A DNA stretch of 16,747 bases, from positions 1 to 16,747 of the forward strand of contig CAYYGL010000107.1 of the NCBI GenBank assembly GCA_964471235.1. The letters run 5' to 3'. Positions 6,944 through 14,964 of the stretch are shown here, in pieces. A program made the position numbers and the translations under genes. The stretch is from CAYYGL01 sp964471235 (GTDB lineage Bacteria; Calditrichota; Calditrichia; RBG-13-44-9; J075). The notes below the pieces were generated by a model that was not told the origin of the DNA, did no database searches, and saw only the letters and a program-made list of their open reading frames with translations. Position 1 is the stretch's first letter, and every line of letters begins with the position of its first letter.

Positions 6944-8362
6944 TTACAACATGGAAGTTGAGATGGCATTCCCGGAGAGCCGCATCAGTTTCCGGCGGGT
7001 TTTATGTTCAATCAACAGTCGGGCGTCGTTAATGATAATTAACACCCGTTCGTTAACAGTTCCTCTTATCTCAATATAAGAATTCTTAATATTCTTAAAC
7101 TGTTCATTGATTCTCATCAATTCTTCTTCCAATTGCCTGATTTTATTTGGTAAGGTCTTTTTCCGTTCTTGCAATTCCGCTAACTGCCGGGCTTCCTCCG
7201 GGCTAATCTCATCATCCAGTTGTTTTCTTACCAGTTCATAAATAAGGTTTTTGTTTTCCTCAATTTCCTCCTGGCAGGATTTTATTTTGTTTTCCACCGC
7301 TTGTTTCTTCTGCTTTATGCGAGCAGGCCTGCCTACAATCAATTCCGTTTTCACCGCTTCTTCACTACCGGCAAACTGGATACTGATTTTATGAAGTGCT
7401 TCGTTAATTCCCCCAATAATTCCTCCGGCAATGCTTACAATATTCTTTCCCGCGTATACTTTACAGCCCATTAATTCTCGAAAAAACAGGACCGTTTCTC
7501 CGGCTTCCAGTTCCTGGTATAATCCAAATCCCAGGATGATGTTACGCCCTGCTTTGATTTTCCCCTTCCCCCTGCCCACAAAACCATGGTAAATAATAAC
7601 ATCCCTGCCGGCATCAATCCGGGCGTCTTCCATCGTACCATACACTTCGACATCACCACTGACTTCCAAATCGCAGCCGGCTTTTAAATCTCCCAGGATG
7701 ATAAGATTCCCTTTATGTTTTAACCCCCGGTATTTAAAACCGGCATCGCCTTTTATCACTTTATAAGGCTTCACCTCAATAACCGTCTTATCTTTAAAAA
7801 TCGCAAGCCCGTTGCAACGGGCAACAATGACATTCGGCTCTTTTTCCGAATATGCGACATTTGCTCCCAACTCGATTTCCGGCTCAGGATTTTGCATGTC
7901 AGTAGCCGGTTTCAATACCTCCCCGGTAACAGTATATCCCTCCTGACTTTTCCTGCCCGGGGCAATTCGGAGCAACGGAGTACCGGCAAAAACCAGGTTG
8001 GGGTGTTTCAGTTTTTCAATGTCCGGGATGGAAAGTTTATCAATATCAAATTCAGCCCGCCGGGCAAACTCTGTCAGAGGGACTATCGCACCTTTTTTCC
8101 CTTCCCGGGGCGGCACCCCCCGGGCAATAACCAATTTCTGTTCCGGATCCCGATCGCGGACCAACTTTTCGATATTTTCCTTCACCAGCCCCCGACGGAT
8201 ACCGGCAGCTAACATCTCTGCCTTTAAATGGGACAGAAGTTCTTTTAAAGGAAGTGAAAAATCTCTGATTCGGGCATAAGCGGTCATTTTATCATTTGAG
8301 AGGGTCACGGTAATCACAGGAACGCCAGCAGCCACTGCCGTATTAGTTGTGTGTTGAGACAT
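6944..8362 (-). CDS. fapA: FapA (DUF342) flagellar assembly protein
   Basis: The protein has about 472 residues. An N-terminal region (~25-165) has the FapA marks (VARGVPPREGKKG, FAGTPLLRIAPGRKSQEGYTVTGE). A right-handed beta-helix-like core (~175-345) shows repeated turns such as GNLIILGDL, GCDLEVSGDVEVYG, AGRDVIIY, AGRNIILG. A charged coiled coil (~350-430) and a short polymer-forming tail follow. The family was linked to polar localisation and flagellar assembly in Vibrio, and is common next to fliA/flhG. The frame allows GTG at 8368, but GGAG sits 7 bases before ATG 8362 and only 1 before the GTG, so ATG is chosen. It overlaps the upstream receiver/kinase gene by 20 bases, so translational coupling is likely. 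It is the last gene of the flagellar run. Confidence 0.88.
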   Translation of the reverse strand: MSQHTTNTAVAAGVPVITVTLSNDKMTAYARIRDFSLPLKELLSHLKAEMLAAGIRRGLVKENIEKLVRDRDPEQKLVIARGVPPREGKKGAIVPLTEFARRAEFDIDKLSIPDIEKLKHPNLVFAGTPLLRIAPGRKSQEGYTVTGEVLKPATDMQNPEPEIELGANVAYSEKEPNVIVARCNGLAIFKDKTVIEVKPYKVIKGDAGFKYRGLKHKGNLIILGDLKAGCDLEVSGDVEVYGTMEDARIDAGRDVIIYHGFVGRGKGKIKAGRNIILGFGLYQELEAGETVLFFRELMGCKVYAGKNIVSIAGGIIGGINEALHKISIQFAGSEEAVKTELIVGRPARIKQKKQAVENKIKSCQEEIEENKNLIYELVRKQLDDEISPEEARQLAELQERKKTLPNKIRQLEEELMRINEQFKNIKNSYIEIRGTVNERVLIIINDARLLIEHKTRRKLMRLSGNAISTSML

Positions 8363-9542
8363 CGGCACTCTCCGATTTGGTACGTGAAGTCTTCCAGATG
8401 GGCACTTTCATGATAAACCCGGTCCCTTGTTTAAATTCCGGATCAATTTGAAGGATACCGCCGCTTGCCTCGATTGCCATTTTACAGAAAATTAACCCCA
8501 GTGCCCGCGCCGGTTTAATGCCGGCGTTCTTCAATTCCGTCTGAGCATATTTCAAAAAAATCTTTTCCTGGTATGCTTCCGGTATATACCGCCCTTCGTG
8601 ATATAATTTGACGATCAGGAAATCACTGACCGCTTTTTCGATCTCGATTAAGATGTAGGCGTGGTCCGAAGTGTTCTGGAAAATGTAGTTTAGTAAGTTG
8701 TCCAATATGCGTTCCAGCATATCTTTATCGATAAATGCCCGGGGTAGTGATTCCGGCAAATTCAATTTAACGGTTTTGTTCACATTCTGCGGTTGATCAA
8801 GAAAGTATGCTATCATCTCCTTCAGCAGTTTGGATAGATCAACCGGCGCGGCGGTTAGCTCCATAGATTCCTGTTCCAGTCGACTGATATCCAGCAGGTT
8901 TAAAATCATCCGTAGTAATCCCCGGCTGCTCCGTTCTATCCGTTGGGTATATTTGGGATCCGGTGAAGGCTGCCCGGATTCGTTCATCATGTTCATCATT
9001 TGTAAATTCCCCTGAATAACAAACAGGGGGCTTTTCATATCATGGATAATCAAATGAGTTAATTCTTTCTTTAGCTCATCTTCCCGTTCCAGGATTTTCT
9101 TCCGGTGCTCCAGCTCCTGATTGCGCCGCACCAGTTCATCATGATAAAATTTAAGACGCAGCAGGGATTTTACCCGGGTGAGCAATTCCACGCTGTCAAA
9201 CGGTTTGGTAATAAAATCATCTGCCCCCACTTCCAGCCCCCTGATTTTATGCCGCAATTCTTTTAATGCCGTAATCATGATGATTGGGATGTGGAAAGTG
9301 CGCTCATTCTTCTTTAACTGTTCACAAATCTGGAAACCGTCTACTTCCGGTAACATTACATCCAACAAAATAATATCCGGCAGTTCGCGAGCAAGAATTG
9401 TTAAGGCTTCCCGACTATCGGTTGCCGTCAGGATTTCGTAGCCGGCAGGTTTTAAAAAATATACCAGGAGATCAATGCTTTCCGGATTGTCTTCAATGAT
9501 TAAAACCTTGCCATGTGACTTTGCAATGCTTTCGGGATTCAT
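8343..9542 (-). CDS. Receiver-histidine kinase-like protein with degenerate ATP site
   Basis: This 399-residue protein has an N-terminal REC domain (~10-128) with all key residues: Glu17-Asp18, phospho-acceptor Asp61 (LLDVMLP), Thr91 and Lys113 (TKPF). A coiled linker (~130-160) leads to a HisKA helix with His167 (HDMKSPL). The HATPase-like part (~255-385) is worn: the N-box reads NLLNYIF, with Tyr286 where Asn binds Mg; the DxGxG motif reads HEGRYIP (His315, Tyr319); the second Gly box is ARALGL. It is therefore probably a receiver-controlled scaffold or pseudokinase, or a phosphatase or His-phosphate relay, rather than a normal ATP-dependent kinase; this is inference from motifs. The ATG is 1 base after the stop of the FliK-like gene, with no Shine-Dalgarno, and the 3' end overlaps fapA. 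No membrane segment is visible, so it is cytoplasmic. Confidence 0.88.
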   Translation of the reverse strand: MNPESIAKSHGKVLIIEDNPESIDLLVYFLKPAGYEILTATDSREALTILARELPDIILLDVMLPEVDGFQICEQLKKNERTFHIPIIMITALKELRHKIRGLEVGADDFITKPFDSVELLTRVKSLLRLKFYHDELVRRNQELEHRKKILEREDELKKELTHLIIHDMKSPLFVIQGNLQMMNMMNESGQPSPDPKYTQRIERSSRGLLRMILNLLDISRLEQESMELTAAPVDLSKLLKEMIAYFLDQPQNVNKTVKLNLPESLPRAFIDKDMLERILDNLLNYIFQNTSDHAYILIEIEKAVSDFLIVKLYHEGRYIPEAYQEKIFLKYAQTELKNAGIKPARALGLIFCKMAIEASGGILQIDPEFKQGTGFIMKVPIWKTSRTKSESADVSTHN

Positions 9543-9543
9543 G

Positions 9544-10755
9544 TTATAGAAACCGGTTTAAATTAAAAGATTTCCGGGGAATAATCGTTTCAAAAAAGTT
9601 CGTTTCATGATCGGATAAGAGCGTCTTCACCACAAGATTCGGTAGCCCTAACTCGGATACCCTTTCTCCCAGAATATTCTTCTTATTTTCGACGAGGTGC
9701 AGGAAATCTTGATTGGGGTGAATAAAATCCACCCGGATGTGGTTTCCCTTGATGATACCGCTTACATGTAATTCACCATTCATGACGTTATCAACCGTGA
9801 ACTGAAATCTCACTGTTGCCGGGTCGGTATCGGTTCCCTCCCGTTTTGCAAAAAAGAATCCTTCGGAATGATATAAGTAAAGCGGGAAGCAACCCCATTT
9901 ATTTTGTTGATATTGTCGAACCTGGAAAAACAAAAATTTCATCATCCCGATGAACCGATTCAACCCTTTTGTTGCTGCCGGTTTTTTTAGGGTGGAGGAT
10001 GCCGCCAATAAATTTTCCATCATTTTCATCAGGTGCTCTCCCTTTCCGGGCGGGTGTTGCCTGTCATTGGTTGGCAGCTCGAATAAAAGAGAGAGGATGG
10101 TTGGAAGATGAAAAACGGTTTCCAGGTATTCCTGTAATTTTTGCAATGTTATGATGAAGAATTCACTTTGCGGGCGGTCATCCTTCTGTAATTCCCGGTG
10201 AACCTGTTCCAGGGTCTCCCGCAGGTTAAAATCTCCCCAATACCAGCGGAAAAAGAAGAACGGATCGGAAAGCAATGCCGAAGAGAGGTTGATGTTCTGG
10301 AAAAAAAACGGAAACAGAAAATGGGCTTCCGTGGGATTCACCCCTCTGTCAAACATGCGGTACCGGCGGTCCAATTCTTTTCCATAAGTAATATTCACCG
10401 GAAGCTGAAAGCCCAGGGACAATTGGATATACGTTTTGATCAATTGGCTGTCACCGGTCTGGATAAAAGAATCCATGGTTTGGGAAAGAAGCGTTTCATT
10501 TACCTGGGTAAATGATTCCACCAGCTTAAATTGAGGAAGGGGATGGATTTTTAAGAGTTGAAGCAGTACGAAATTACCCGGTTCTAAGGGCAAACCGCTT
10601 TGCACCCGGTAAGAAGTGCCCCGCAATGAAACCACATATTGGTGGGTGGCTTCCTGACGTAAGACCCTGCCCAGAAGTAAATCCCCCACATGTAAACTCG
10701 GCTTTGGGCGTGCCGCACGAGCCGCGGGATGTTGTTGAAAGGTCTCTATCTGCAT
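9544..10755 (-). CDS. FliK-like hook-length control candidate
   Basis: This 403-residue protein has no membrane segment or signal peptide. Residues ~22-85 form a small beta domain (VGDLLLGRVL, YVVSLRGTSYRVQS, LPLEPGNFVLLQLL), which resembles the N-terminal module of many divergent FliK proteins. The middle is mostly helical and unusually rich in Phe (FLFPFFFQNI, DPFFFFRWYWGDF). The C-terminal part (~315-390) reads WGCFPLYLY, then VRFQFTVDNVMNGELHVSGIIKGNHIRVDF and an L..L.ELGL ending. That resembles the Flg_hook domain, which touches FlhB to switch export specificity. The match is by pattern only, and the sequence is diverged; an unrelated flagellar accessory protein is the alternative. The ATG at 10755 has no clear Shine-Dalgarno. 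It lies 62 bases after the TPR/SwrB-like gene and 1 base before the receiver/kinase gene. Confidence 0.5.
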   Translation of the reverse strand: MQIETFQQHPAARAARPKPSLHVGDLLLGRVLRQEATHQYVVSLRGTSYRVQSGLPLEPGNFVLLQLLKIHPLPQFKLVESFTQVNETLLSQTMDSFIQTGDSQLIKTYIQLSLGFQLPVNITYGKELDRRYRMFDRGVNPTEAHFLFPFFFQNINLSSALLSDPFFFFRWYWGDFNLRETLEQVHRELQKDDRPQSEFFIITLQKLQEYLETVFHLPTILSLLFELPTNDRQHPPGKGEHLMKMMENLLAASSTLKKPAATKGLNRFIGMMKFLFFQVRQYQQNKWGCFPLYLYHSEGFFFAKREGTDTDPATVRFQFTVDNVMNGELHVSGIIKGNHIRVDFIHPNQDFLHLVENKKNILGERVSELGLPNLVVKTLLSDHETNFFETIIPRKSFNLNRFL

Positions 10756-10817
10756 AAAGGGTTATAAGCTGTAGGTTAACCGGTCACTAATTTTTTTGAT
10801 TCGGATCGTGCTTTTAA

Positions 10818-12461
10818 TTAATCGAGTTCGACTTTGGCGCTTGCATTCGTTTGCTGCCTGCTGGATTCCCGGGAACTCCCCCGGTTCATCCGTAACAACA
10901 GTTCCACCTCTCCTTTACCGATATTCGCCAGCCGGGCAATCTCTTCCACCGTCAGATTTTGATCATACAACTGCAATACTTTCCACCGCACCTCGGGATT
11001 ACTTAAAGATTTCCCGGTCTGAAGAGATTGATTCAACGCCAATTCAATTTCCCCGATCCCGGTTCGTAATTTTTTGGCTAATTCATAGGCTTTCTCATTT
11101 TCGATAAATCCCAGGGTATCAGCAGAGATATCCGACTCCCGATAATGTTGTATTGCCGGTTCCGGTTCGATTTCCCTCTCCTCCGGCGGCTCCGGGGGTG
11201 GGGAGGCTTCCGATTGATGAGCAAGCAAGGTTTCGATCAAGGCTTCTGCCTCTGTGGAGGGCGGCTCGGTTTCCCTTGACAGTTCAATGAGTCGTTTCAC
11301 TTTTTCCTTTACCTGGATTATTCTCCCCTCACCAGCAGTTGCGGCGGCTTCGATATCCGATAATCCAGTGGGTGCCTCAACCGGTTCCGTTGGCTCCGGC
11401 GAAAGCTCGCCGGAAGGTACAATCGGAGCCCCTTCGGTAAGCCGGCTGTTCGGTGTCGGGCGTTTGGAGTTCTTCCTTCGGCTTCGGAGAGTAATAAAAG
11501 CTGCCTGGGCAAATAACACCAACCCGAAAATCGTTCCCAGGATCAATAACCATCGCCGATGATGAGCGTTCATGATCAGGTGGAAAGGAGAATCCGTTTT
11601 CGTTTTTCGGGTGATGGCAGGCATCTGAACACTCTCGGGATTGTGACCCTGATGGTCCACCAGTTCGATCTGCATGGCATCCTCTTCCGAGGCAGGACCC
11701 GGTTCTGCTACCGGATGCCGGGAGGGTGTCAAATACTGGTATTTCGCCTGGTAAAATTCTGCTTTTTGGATATCCCCAAGGGATTGATACAGAAGCGCCA
11801 TATCTTTATAAATAGCTACGGAATCACACCCGAAGCGCAGAGCTTTGTTGAAATTTATTTCCGCCTTTCGGAATTCTTTGCGCAATAATCGAATCTGCCC
11901 GGCACGGAAAAATGCATAGGGATGTTTTTTGTTCCGGGCAATCACTTTGCGGTATTGTTGGAGTGCTTTTTCAATCCGGTTGGTTCGTTGGTAGTACCTG
12001 CCAACCCAGTATTCATATTCAACGGGGTCTCTGAACCGATCATCTTTTAAGTGGATTTTTAAGTGAGTTTTATCCCGAATAAGTTCGTATGGCACAGAAT
12101 CCCAGAGATCAATCACCAACAGTAAATTACTGTTATAAGGAATCAGGCGGAAATCCCGCACAGCAGAGTGGGGGGGAACTTTCCAGAAGATCAGCAATTC
12201 TTTACTACGAATGTACCCCAATCCGGATAATTTAATATAAATTTTGTAAGAAGAAGCAGAGGATTTCAAATGGGTGATATCGAAAGGACTCTCGTTCCGA
12301 AAGACGAGTATGGTTTCCTTCCCATTCTGGTCGTAGGTATAATCCAGGCTTAACATCGGTCCTGTTAGAATAACCACCCCCAGCCATAGCACCCCAGCTA
12401 TAGGAATTAGTGGAGACGTTAATTTATATTTAGTGGGCATTTGCCGCTTGAACCACTTCAT
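10818..12461 (-). CDS. Membrane protein: AMIN/TPR periplasmic region plus SwrB/DUF6115-like tail
   Basis: This 547-residue protein has a signal anchor or signal peptide at 17-38 (SPLIPIAGVLWLGVVILTG) after a basic N-terminus. A beta-rich AMIN-like region (~45-140, LLLVIDLWDSVPYEL) follows, then about three TPR units (~148-245), a second membrane helix (303-325, RWLLILGTIFGLVLFAQAAF) and a basic RSRRKNSKR stop. A long acidic Pro/Glu-rich linker (~335-440) leads to a C-terminal helix-turn-helix-like segment (~490-525: VLQLYDQNLTVEEIARLANI, then GKGEVELLLRM). The ending resembles SwrB/DUF6115/DUF2802 proteins encoded after sigD/fliA. SwrB activates the flagellar export apparatus in Bacillus. Charge rules put the TPR part in the periplasm and the tail in the cytoplasm. 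GAGG is 9 bases before ATG 12461, against no site before Met8, so this start is preferred. It overlaps the kinase gene by 32 bases. Confidence 0.8.
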   Translation of the reverse strand: MKWFKRQMPTKYKLTSPLIPIAGVLWLGVVILTGPMLSLDYTYDQNGKETILVFRNESPFDITHLKSSASSYKIYIKLSGLGYIRSKELLIFWKVPPHSAVRDFRLIPYNSNLLLVIDLWDSVPYELIRDKTHLKIHLKDDRFRDPVEYEYWVGRYYQRTNRIEKALQQYRKVIARNKKHPYAFFRAGQIRLLRKEFRKAEINFNKALRFGCDSVAIYKDMALLYQSLGDIQKAEFYQAKYQYLTPSRHPVAEPGPASEEDAMQIELVDHQGHNPESVQMPAITRKTKTDSPFHLIMNAHHRRWLLILGTIFGLVLFAQAAFITLRSRRKNSKRPTPNSRLTEGAPIVPSGELSPEPTEPVEAPTGLSDIEAAATAGEGRIIQVKEKVKRLIELSRETEPPSTEAEALIETLLAHQSEASPPPEPPEEREIEPEPAIQHYRESDISADTLGFIENEKAYELAKKLRTGIGEIELALNQSLQTGKSLSNPEVRWKVLQLYDQNLTVEEIARLANIGKGEVELLLRMNRGSSRESSRQQTNASAKVELD

Positions 12462-13860
12462 TTTTTAATTCCTCGTTGCTTCTTACCGGTATGGAAATGG
12501 TGATATCGTTTCCATCCGGGGACTCCGTGTCAATTGCCAGCTCCCCACCGACTTCAACAATCATCTGAGCACTCATCATCAATCCGAAATACGCATCCGT
12601 TTCCAATGAAGAATCTTTATGAGAAAAAGGATTTGTTAAGTTTTTAGTGACCTCGGGCGGTATGGGAATCCCGGTGTCGTGTAATTTGATTTCGATGATA
12701 TTGCCGGGTAGGGTTCGGGCGGTGATGGTAAATTTTCCACCGGTCATCATCCGTTTTTTCGCATTCAGCATGAAGTTTAATAAAATTTGCTGCCAGTAAA
12801 CCGAATTCCCCCACAAAATTGGTAGTGATTTTTCCAGAGAAACGTCGATTTGAATTCCCCGTTTTTCCATCTGACTCCGAATCAAGTCAACCGTCTCTTG
12901 AATAACCTGGGGAATGATAATTTGCTCGTGGGAACCCCGATTCTCCTGTCGGGCAAGCGTTAGTAACCCGCGCACAATGGTGGCAATACGCATGGACTGC
13001 ATTTCTATCACATCCAATGCCTCCGGAACATCCTTTCCCATCCGTGCCATTTGCAATTTGCCCATAATAATTTGAAGAGGATTGTTAATTTCGTGGGCAA
13101 CTCCGCCAGCCACTTCTCCAACAGTTGCCAGTTTAACGGCATTCAGTAAATTGGCTTGGGAATGTTCTAATTCCAGATGGGCTCTTTCCAGGTTCTTATA
13201 CATGCGGGTGTACTGAATTGCTATGGCTGCCTGAAGTGCCAGGATACTTACCAATTGCAGATCTCTCCGGGTAAAATCTTTCTCATCCCGGGGGGATAAC
13301 AACATCAAAATCCCCAGGCTTTTTTTATCCACCTGGAGAGGGGAAATCAGCAGGTTTCCGTCTTTGCTCTTCAGTTGTTCGTAAACAATTAGTTCTTGCA
13401 GTGGGATAACAATGGTCTGATTTTGGGTTAATATCCATTCGATAATGCCTTCTTCCAGCATATTGTTAAATACCAGGATGAAATCGTTGCTTCCCATTTG
13501 AAAAATCGGTGACCAGCCTTCCTGGTGTTTAAGGAAAATATTACCGGCAGTGGCATGAATGACCTGCCGGCACAACCGCAACAATGCGGTGCCGATTTTA
13601 TCATAATCCAGGTGTTCGGTAATAATCTTGGATGCCCGTTGAATCGTTAATATCTCATTAATGGAATCGGTGAGATCTCCCTGTAATTTTCGATGCTCCT
13701 GCAATTGAGCTTTGAGGGAAGCGTTCTCCTGTTCCAATTGATTGATCTTAATCGTGTATTCTTCTATCAGGTTATCCAACGCAGGGTGTGTATCCGGGAT
13801 AGTCAATTTTTTAGAAGTCGCTGAGCCCACATCCGAGTGGTTTCTAAATTTAAAAAACAT
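12430..13860 (-). CDS. Soluble GAF-domain histidine kinase
   Basis: The protein has 476 residues. It has an N-terminal coiled coil (~28-75), a GAF domain (~75-218) and a second short coil, then HisKA with His256 (GEVAGGVAHEINNPLQ) and HATPase_c (~345-465). The N-box keeps its Asn (LLNFMLNA, Asn366), and the DxG motif keeps Asp395 and Gly397 (HDTGIPIPPE), but the second Gly is Pro399. The usual GxGLGL lid reads DAYFGL, so activity may be weak or altered. No membrane segment is seen, so it should sense a cytoplasmic ligand or partner through GAF. The HAHEINNPL type is typical of NtrB/AtoS/FlrB-like kinases, and FlrB-like kinases control flagellar genes. No partner regulator is adjacent, except possibly the receiver/kinase protein three genes on. 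GAGG lies 7 bases before the ATG. The 3' end overlaps the next gene. Confidence 0.9.
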   Translation of the reverse strand: MFFKFRNHSDVGSATSKKLTIPDTHPALDNLIEEYTIKINQLEQENASLKAQLQEHRKLQGDLTDSINEILTIQRASKIITEHLDYDKIGTALLRLCRQVIHATAGNIFLKHQEGWSPIFQMGSNDFILVFNNMLEEGIIEWILTQNQTIVIPLQELIVYEQLKSKDGNLLISPLQVDKKSLGILMLLSPRDEKDFTRRDLQLVSILALQAAIAIQYTRMYKNLERAHLELEHSQANLLNAVKLATVGEVAGGVAHEINNPLQIIMGKLQMARMGKDVPEALDVIEMQSMRIATIVRGLLTLARQENRGSHEQIIIPQVIQETVDLIRSQMEKRGIQIDVSLEKSLPILWGNSVYWQQILLNFMLNAKKRMMTGGKFTITARTLPGNIIEIKLHDTGIPIPPEVTKNLTNPFSHKDSSLETDAYFGLMMSAQMIVEVGGELAIDTESPDGNDITISIPVRSNEELKNEVVQAANAH

Positions 13861-13943
13861 CCTTATTCCTCATCTTATGATGGCGTGTTCACGCCGGGAA
13901 ATTTACATAAAAATTTACATCAGGTAACTTCTCCCTCACTTTA
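13861..13943. promoter_or_regulatory. Direct repeats and palindrome upstream of the GAF kinase gene
   Basis: Two exact copies of AAATTTACAT (13899-13908 and 13911-13920) stand 12 bases apart. Nearer the kinase gene is a perfect dyad GGCGTG-TT-CACGCC (13882-13895). All lie in the 83-base gap between the HDOD gene and the kinase gene, the second-widest gap in the run. The helix-turn-like spacing of the repeats would suit a dimeric regulator. The palindrome could instead be a dispersed repeat or an RNA hairpin near the ribosome site. Confidence 0.45.
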
Positions 13944-14834
13944 TTAGACAGGTTGGAGCGTCATCATCTGTAGAAAATCGTTCACCTTGCCGGTAGATTC
14001 CAGAAATGTGCTCTGGTAGTAATCCAGCGGAAGGTGCTGTTTAAAGAAACGATTTAATTTCTCTTCCAATTCTGCCGGGTCCGGCTGGGAAGCAAACAGA
14101 TTTTCTTCATAATTGTTTATGGATAAACTGATTAAATCCGTTAAGTGGATAAGCCAGGTTAATTGGGAAGTCTCGGGTTCTTTTTCCGGATGGAGGTGGT
14201 AACGAATCGCCTGAACCAGTTTGGGGGGGAGATTCCATCCTTCCACCAACCAGGCACTTACCTCTGCCCGGGAAAACCCAGCTACCTCTTCCATCGCTTC
14301 TTCGAAAGGCACTTCCCGTTCGGTGGTTCGTTGCATAATTTCCTGAAGTAAATCCGGAAATTCCTGAAAGAGCACCAATAAACCAATGTCATGCAGCAAA
14401 CCACCCACAAAAACTTCCCCGGGAATGGGATAATGCACCGACTGGGCAAAAGCCCGGGCACCCATTCCCACATCCAGGGCATGTTTCCAGAAATAGCGGG
14501 GATCGATAAACTGGCTGCTTTGCCGGGAGAACTGGTCAATGACCGAGAGGCTGACCACCAGGTCCCGGAGAGTGTTGAATCCTAATACCACAATCGCCAG
14601 GTTAATGGTGGAAATTTCCCTGGGGAACCCATAATAGGCGGAGTTGGCTAACTTCAGAATACGGGCAGCCAGTACCTGATCCATGGAAATGATTTTCCCC
14701 AAAGTTGAGGCAGAGGTCTTGGGATTTTCAACCAACTCCACAACTTTAGCAGCAATATGTGGCAGGGTGGATAATTTGGAGAGATTCCGAATCCGATTTT
14801 CTATATTCGCAACTGAGGACTTCCCTATTCTCAT
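13944..14834 (-). CDS. HDOD-domain signalling protein
   Basis: This 296-residue protein is essentially one HDOD domain (~15-215). It has LPHIAAKVVELVENP, a run resembling the HDOD core (MDQVLAARILKLANSAYYG, then INLAIVVLGFNTLRDLVV), GGLLHDIGLLVLF, and a WNLPPKLVQAIRYHLHP segment. HDOD proteins are relatives of HD phosphohydrolases that usually act as signalling scaffolds, and many occur beside flagellar or chemotaxis genes; a direct role in regulating flagellar operons is known for some. The HD pair is kept in LLHDIG, but full metal sites are not evident, so catalysis is doubtful. No membrane segment is present. It starts 118 bases after fliA with only a weak ribosome site, and that gap may hold its own promoter. 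Confidence 0.9.
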   Translation of the reverse strand: MRIGKSSVANIENRIRNLSKLSTLPHIAAKVVELVENPKTSASTLGKIISMDQVLAARILKLANSAYYGFPREISTINLAIVVLGFNTLRDLVVSLSVIDQFSRQSSQFIDPRYFWKHALDVGMGARAFAQSVHYPIPGEVFVGGLLHDIGLLVLFQEFPDLLQEIMQRTTEREVPFEEAMEEVAGFSRAEVSAWLVEGWNLPPKLVQAIRYHLHPEKEPETSQLTWLIHLTDLISLSINNYEENLFASQPDPAELEEKLNRFFKQHLPLDYYQSTFLESTGKVNDFLQMMTLQPV

Positions 14835-14924
14835 CGGTTATCGCTTTATAAATTTTTTTTCGAAATTCTTTTCCGTTAATTTGAATCCTGTTCATTTTTC
14901 ATGAGAGATGTCTAAAGTTCCGCC

Positions 14925-14953
14925 AAAAAGTGACGAAAAATTATACACTTTTT
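14925..14953. repeat. AT-rich inverted repeat after fliA
   Basis: AAAAAGTG (14925-14932) and CACTTTTT (14946-14953) are perfect 8-base arms around 13 bases. On the - strand the right arm ends in a short T run, so a weak terminator or attenuator for the flhG-fliA segment is possible, but the stem is poor in GC. It overlaps the possible promoter. Confidence 0.35.
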
Positions 14954-14964
14954 CAGGTTGTCAA
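14940..14964 (-). promoter_or_regulatory. Possible promoter for the HDOD gene at the fliA 3' end
   Basis: On the - strand TTGACA (14964-14959) overlaps the last codons of fliA, and TATAAT (14945-14940) follows after only 13 bases, which is short for a sigma70 promoter. Read the Bacteroidota way, TTG followed about 18 bases later by TAATTTTT fits the TTTG/TAnnTTTG pattern better. It would give a leader of roughly 90-100 bases. Confidence 0.3.

Noticed and set aside
6485..7079. Three overlapping frames of 68-91 codons in the gap between pspC-like and fapA
   Set aside because: Compositions unlike real proteins, no ribosome sites, mutual overlap, and part overlaps the end of fapA.
8363..8368. 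GTG start for fapA, two codons upstream
   Set aside because: GGAG is only 1 base before the GTG but 7 before the ATG at 8362.
11254..11562. 102-codon + strand frame opposite the TPR/SwrB-like gene
   Set aside because: It mirrors the low-complexity Pro/Glu linker and has no independent support.
14838..14845. AGCGATAA on the - strand as a sigma-28 -10 element for the HDOD gene
   Set aside because: Only 6 of 8 bases match GCCGATAA, no TAAA at the right distance, and it is practically on the start codon.
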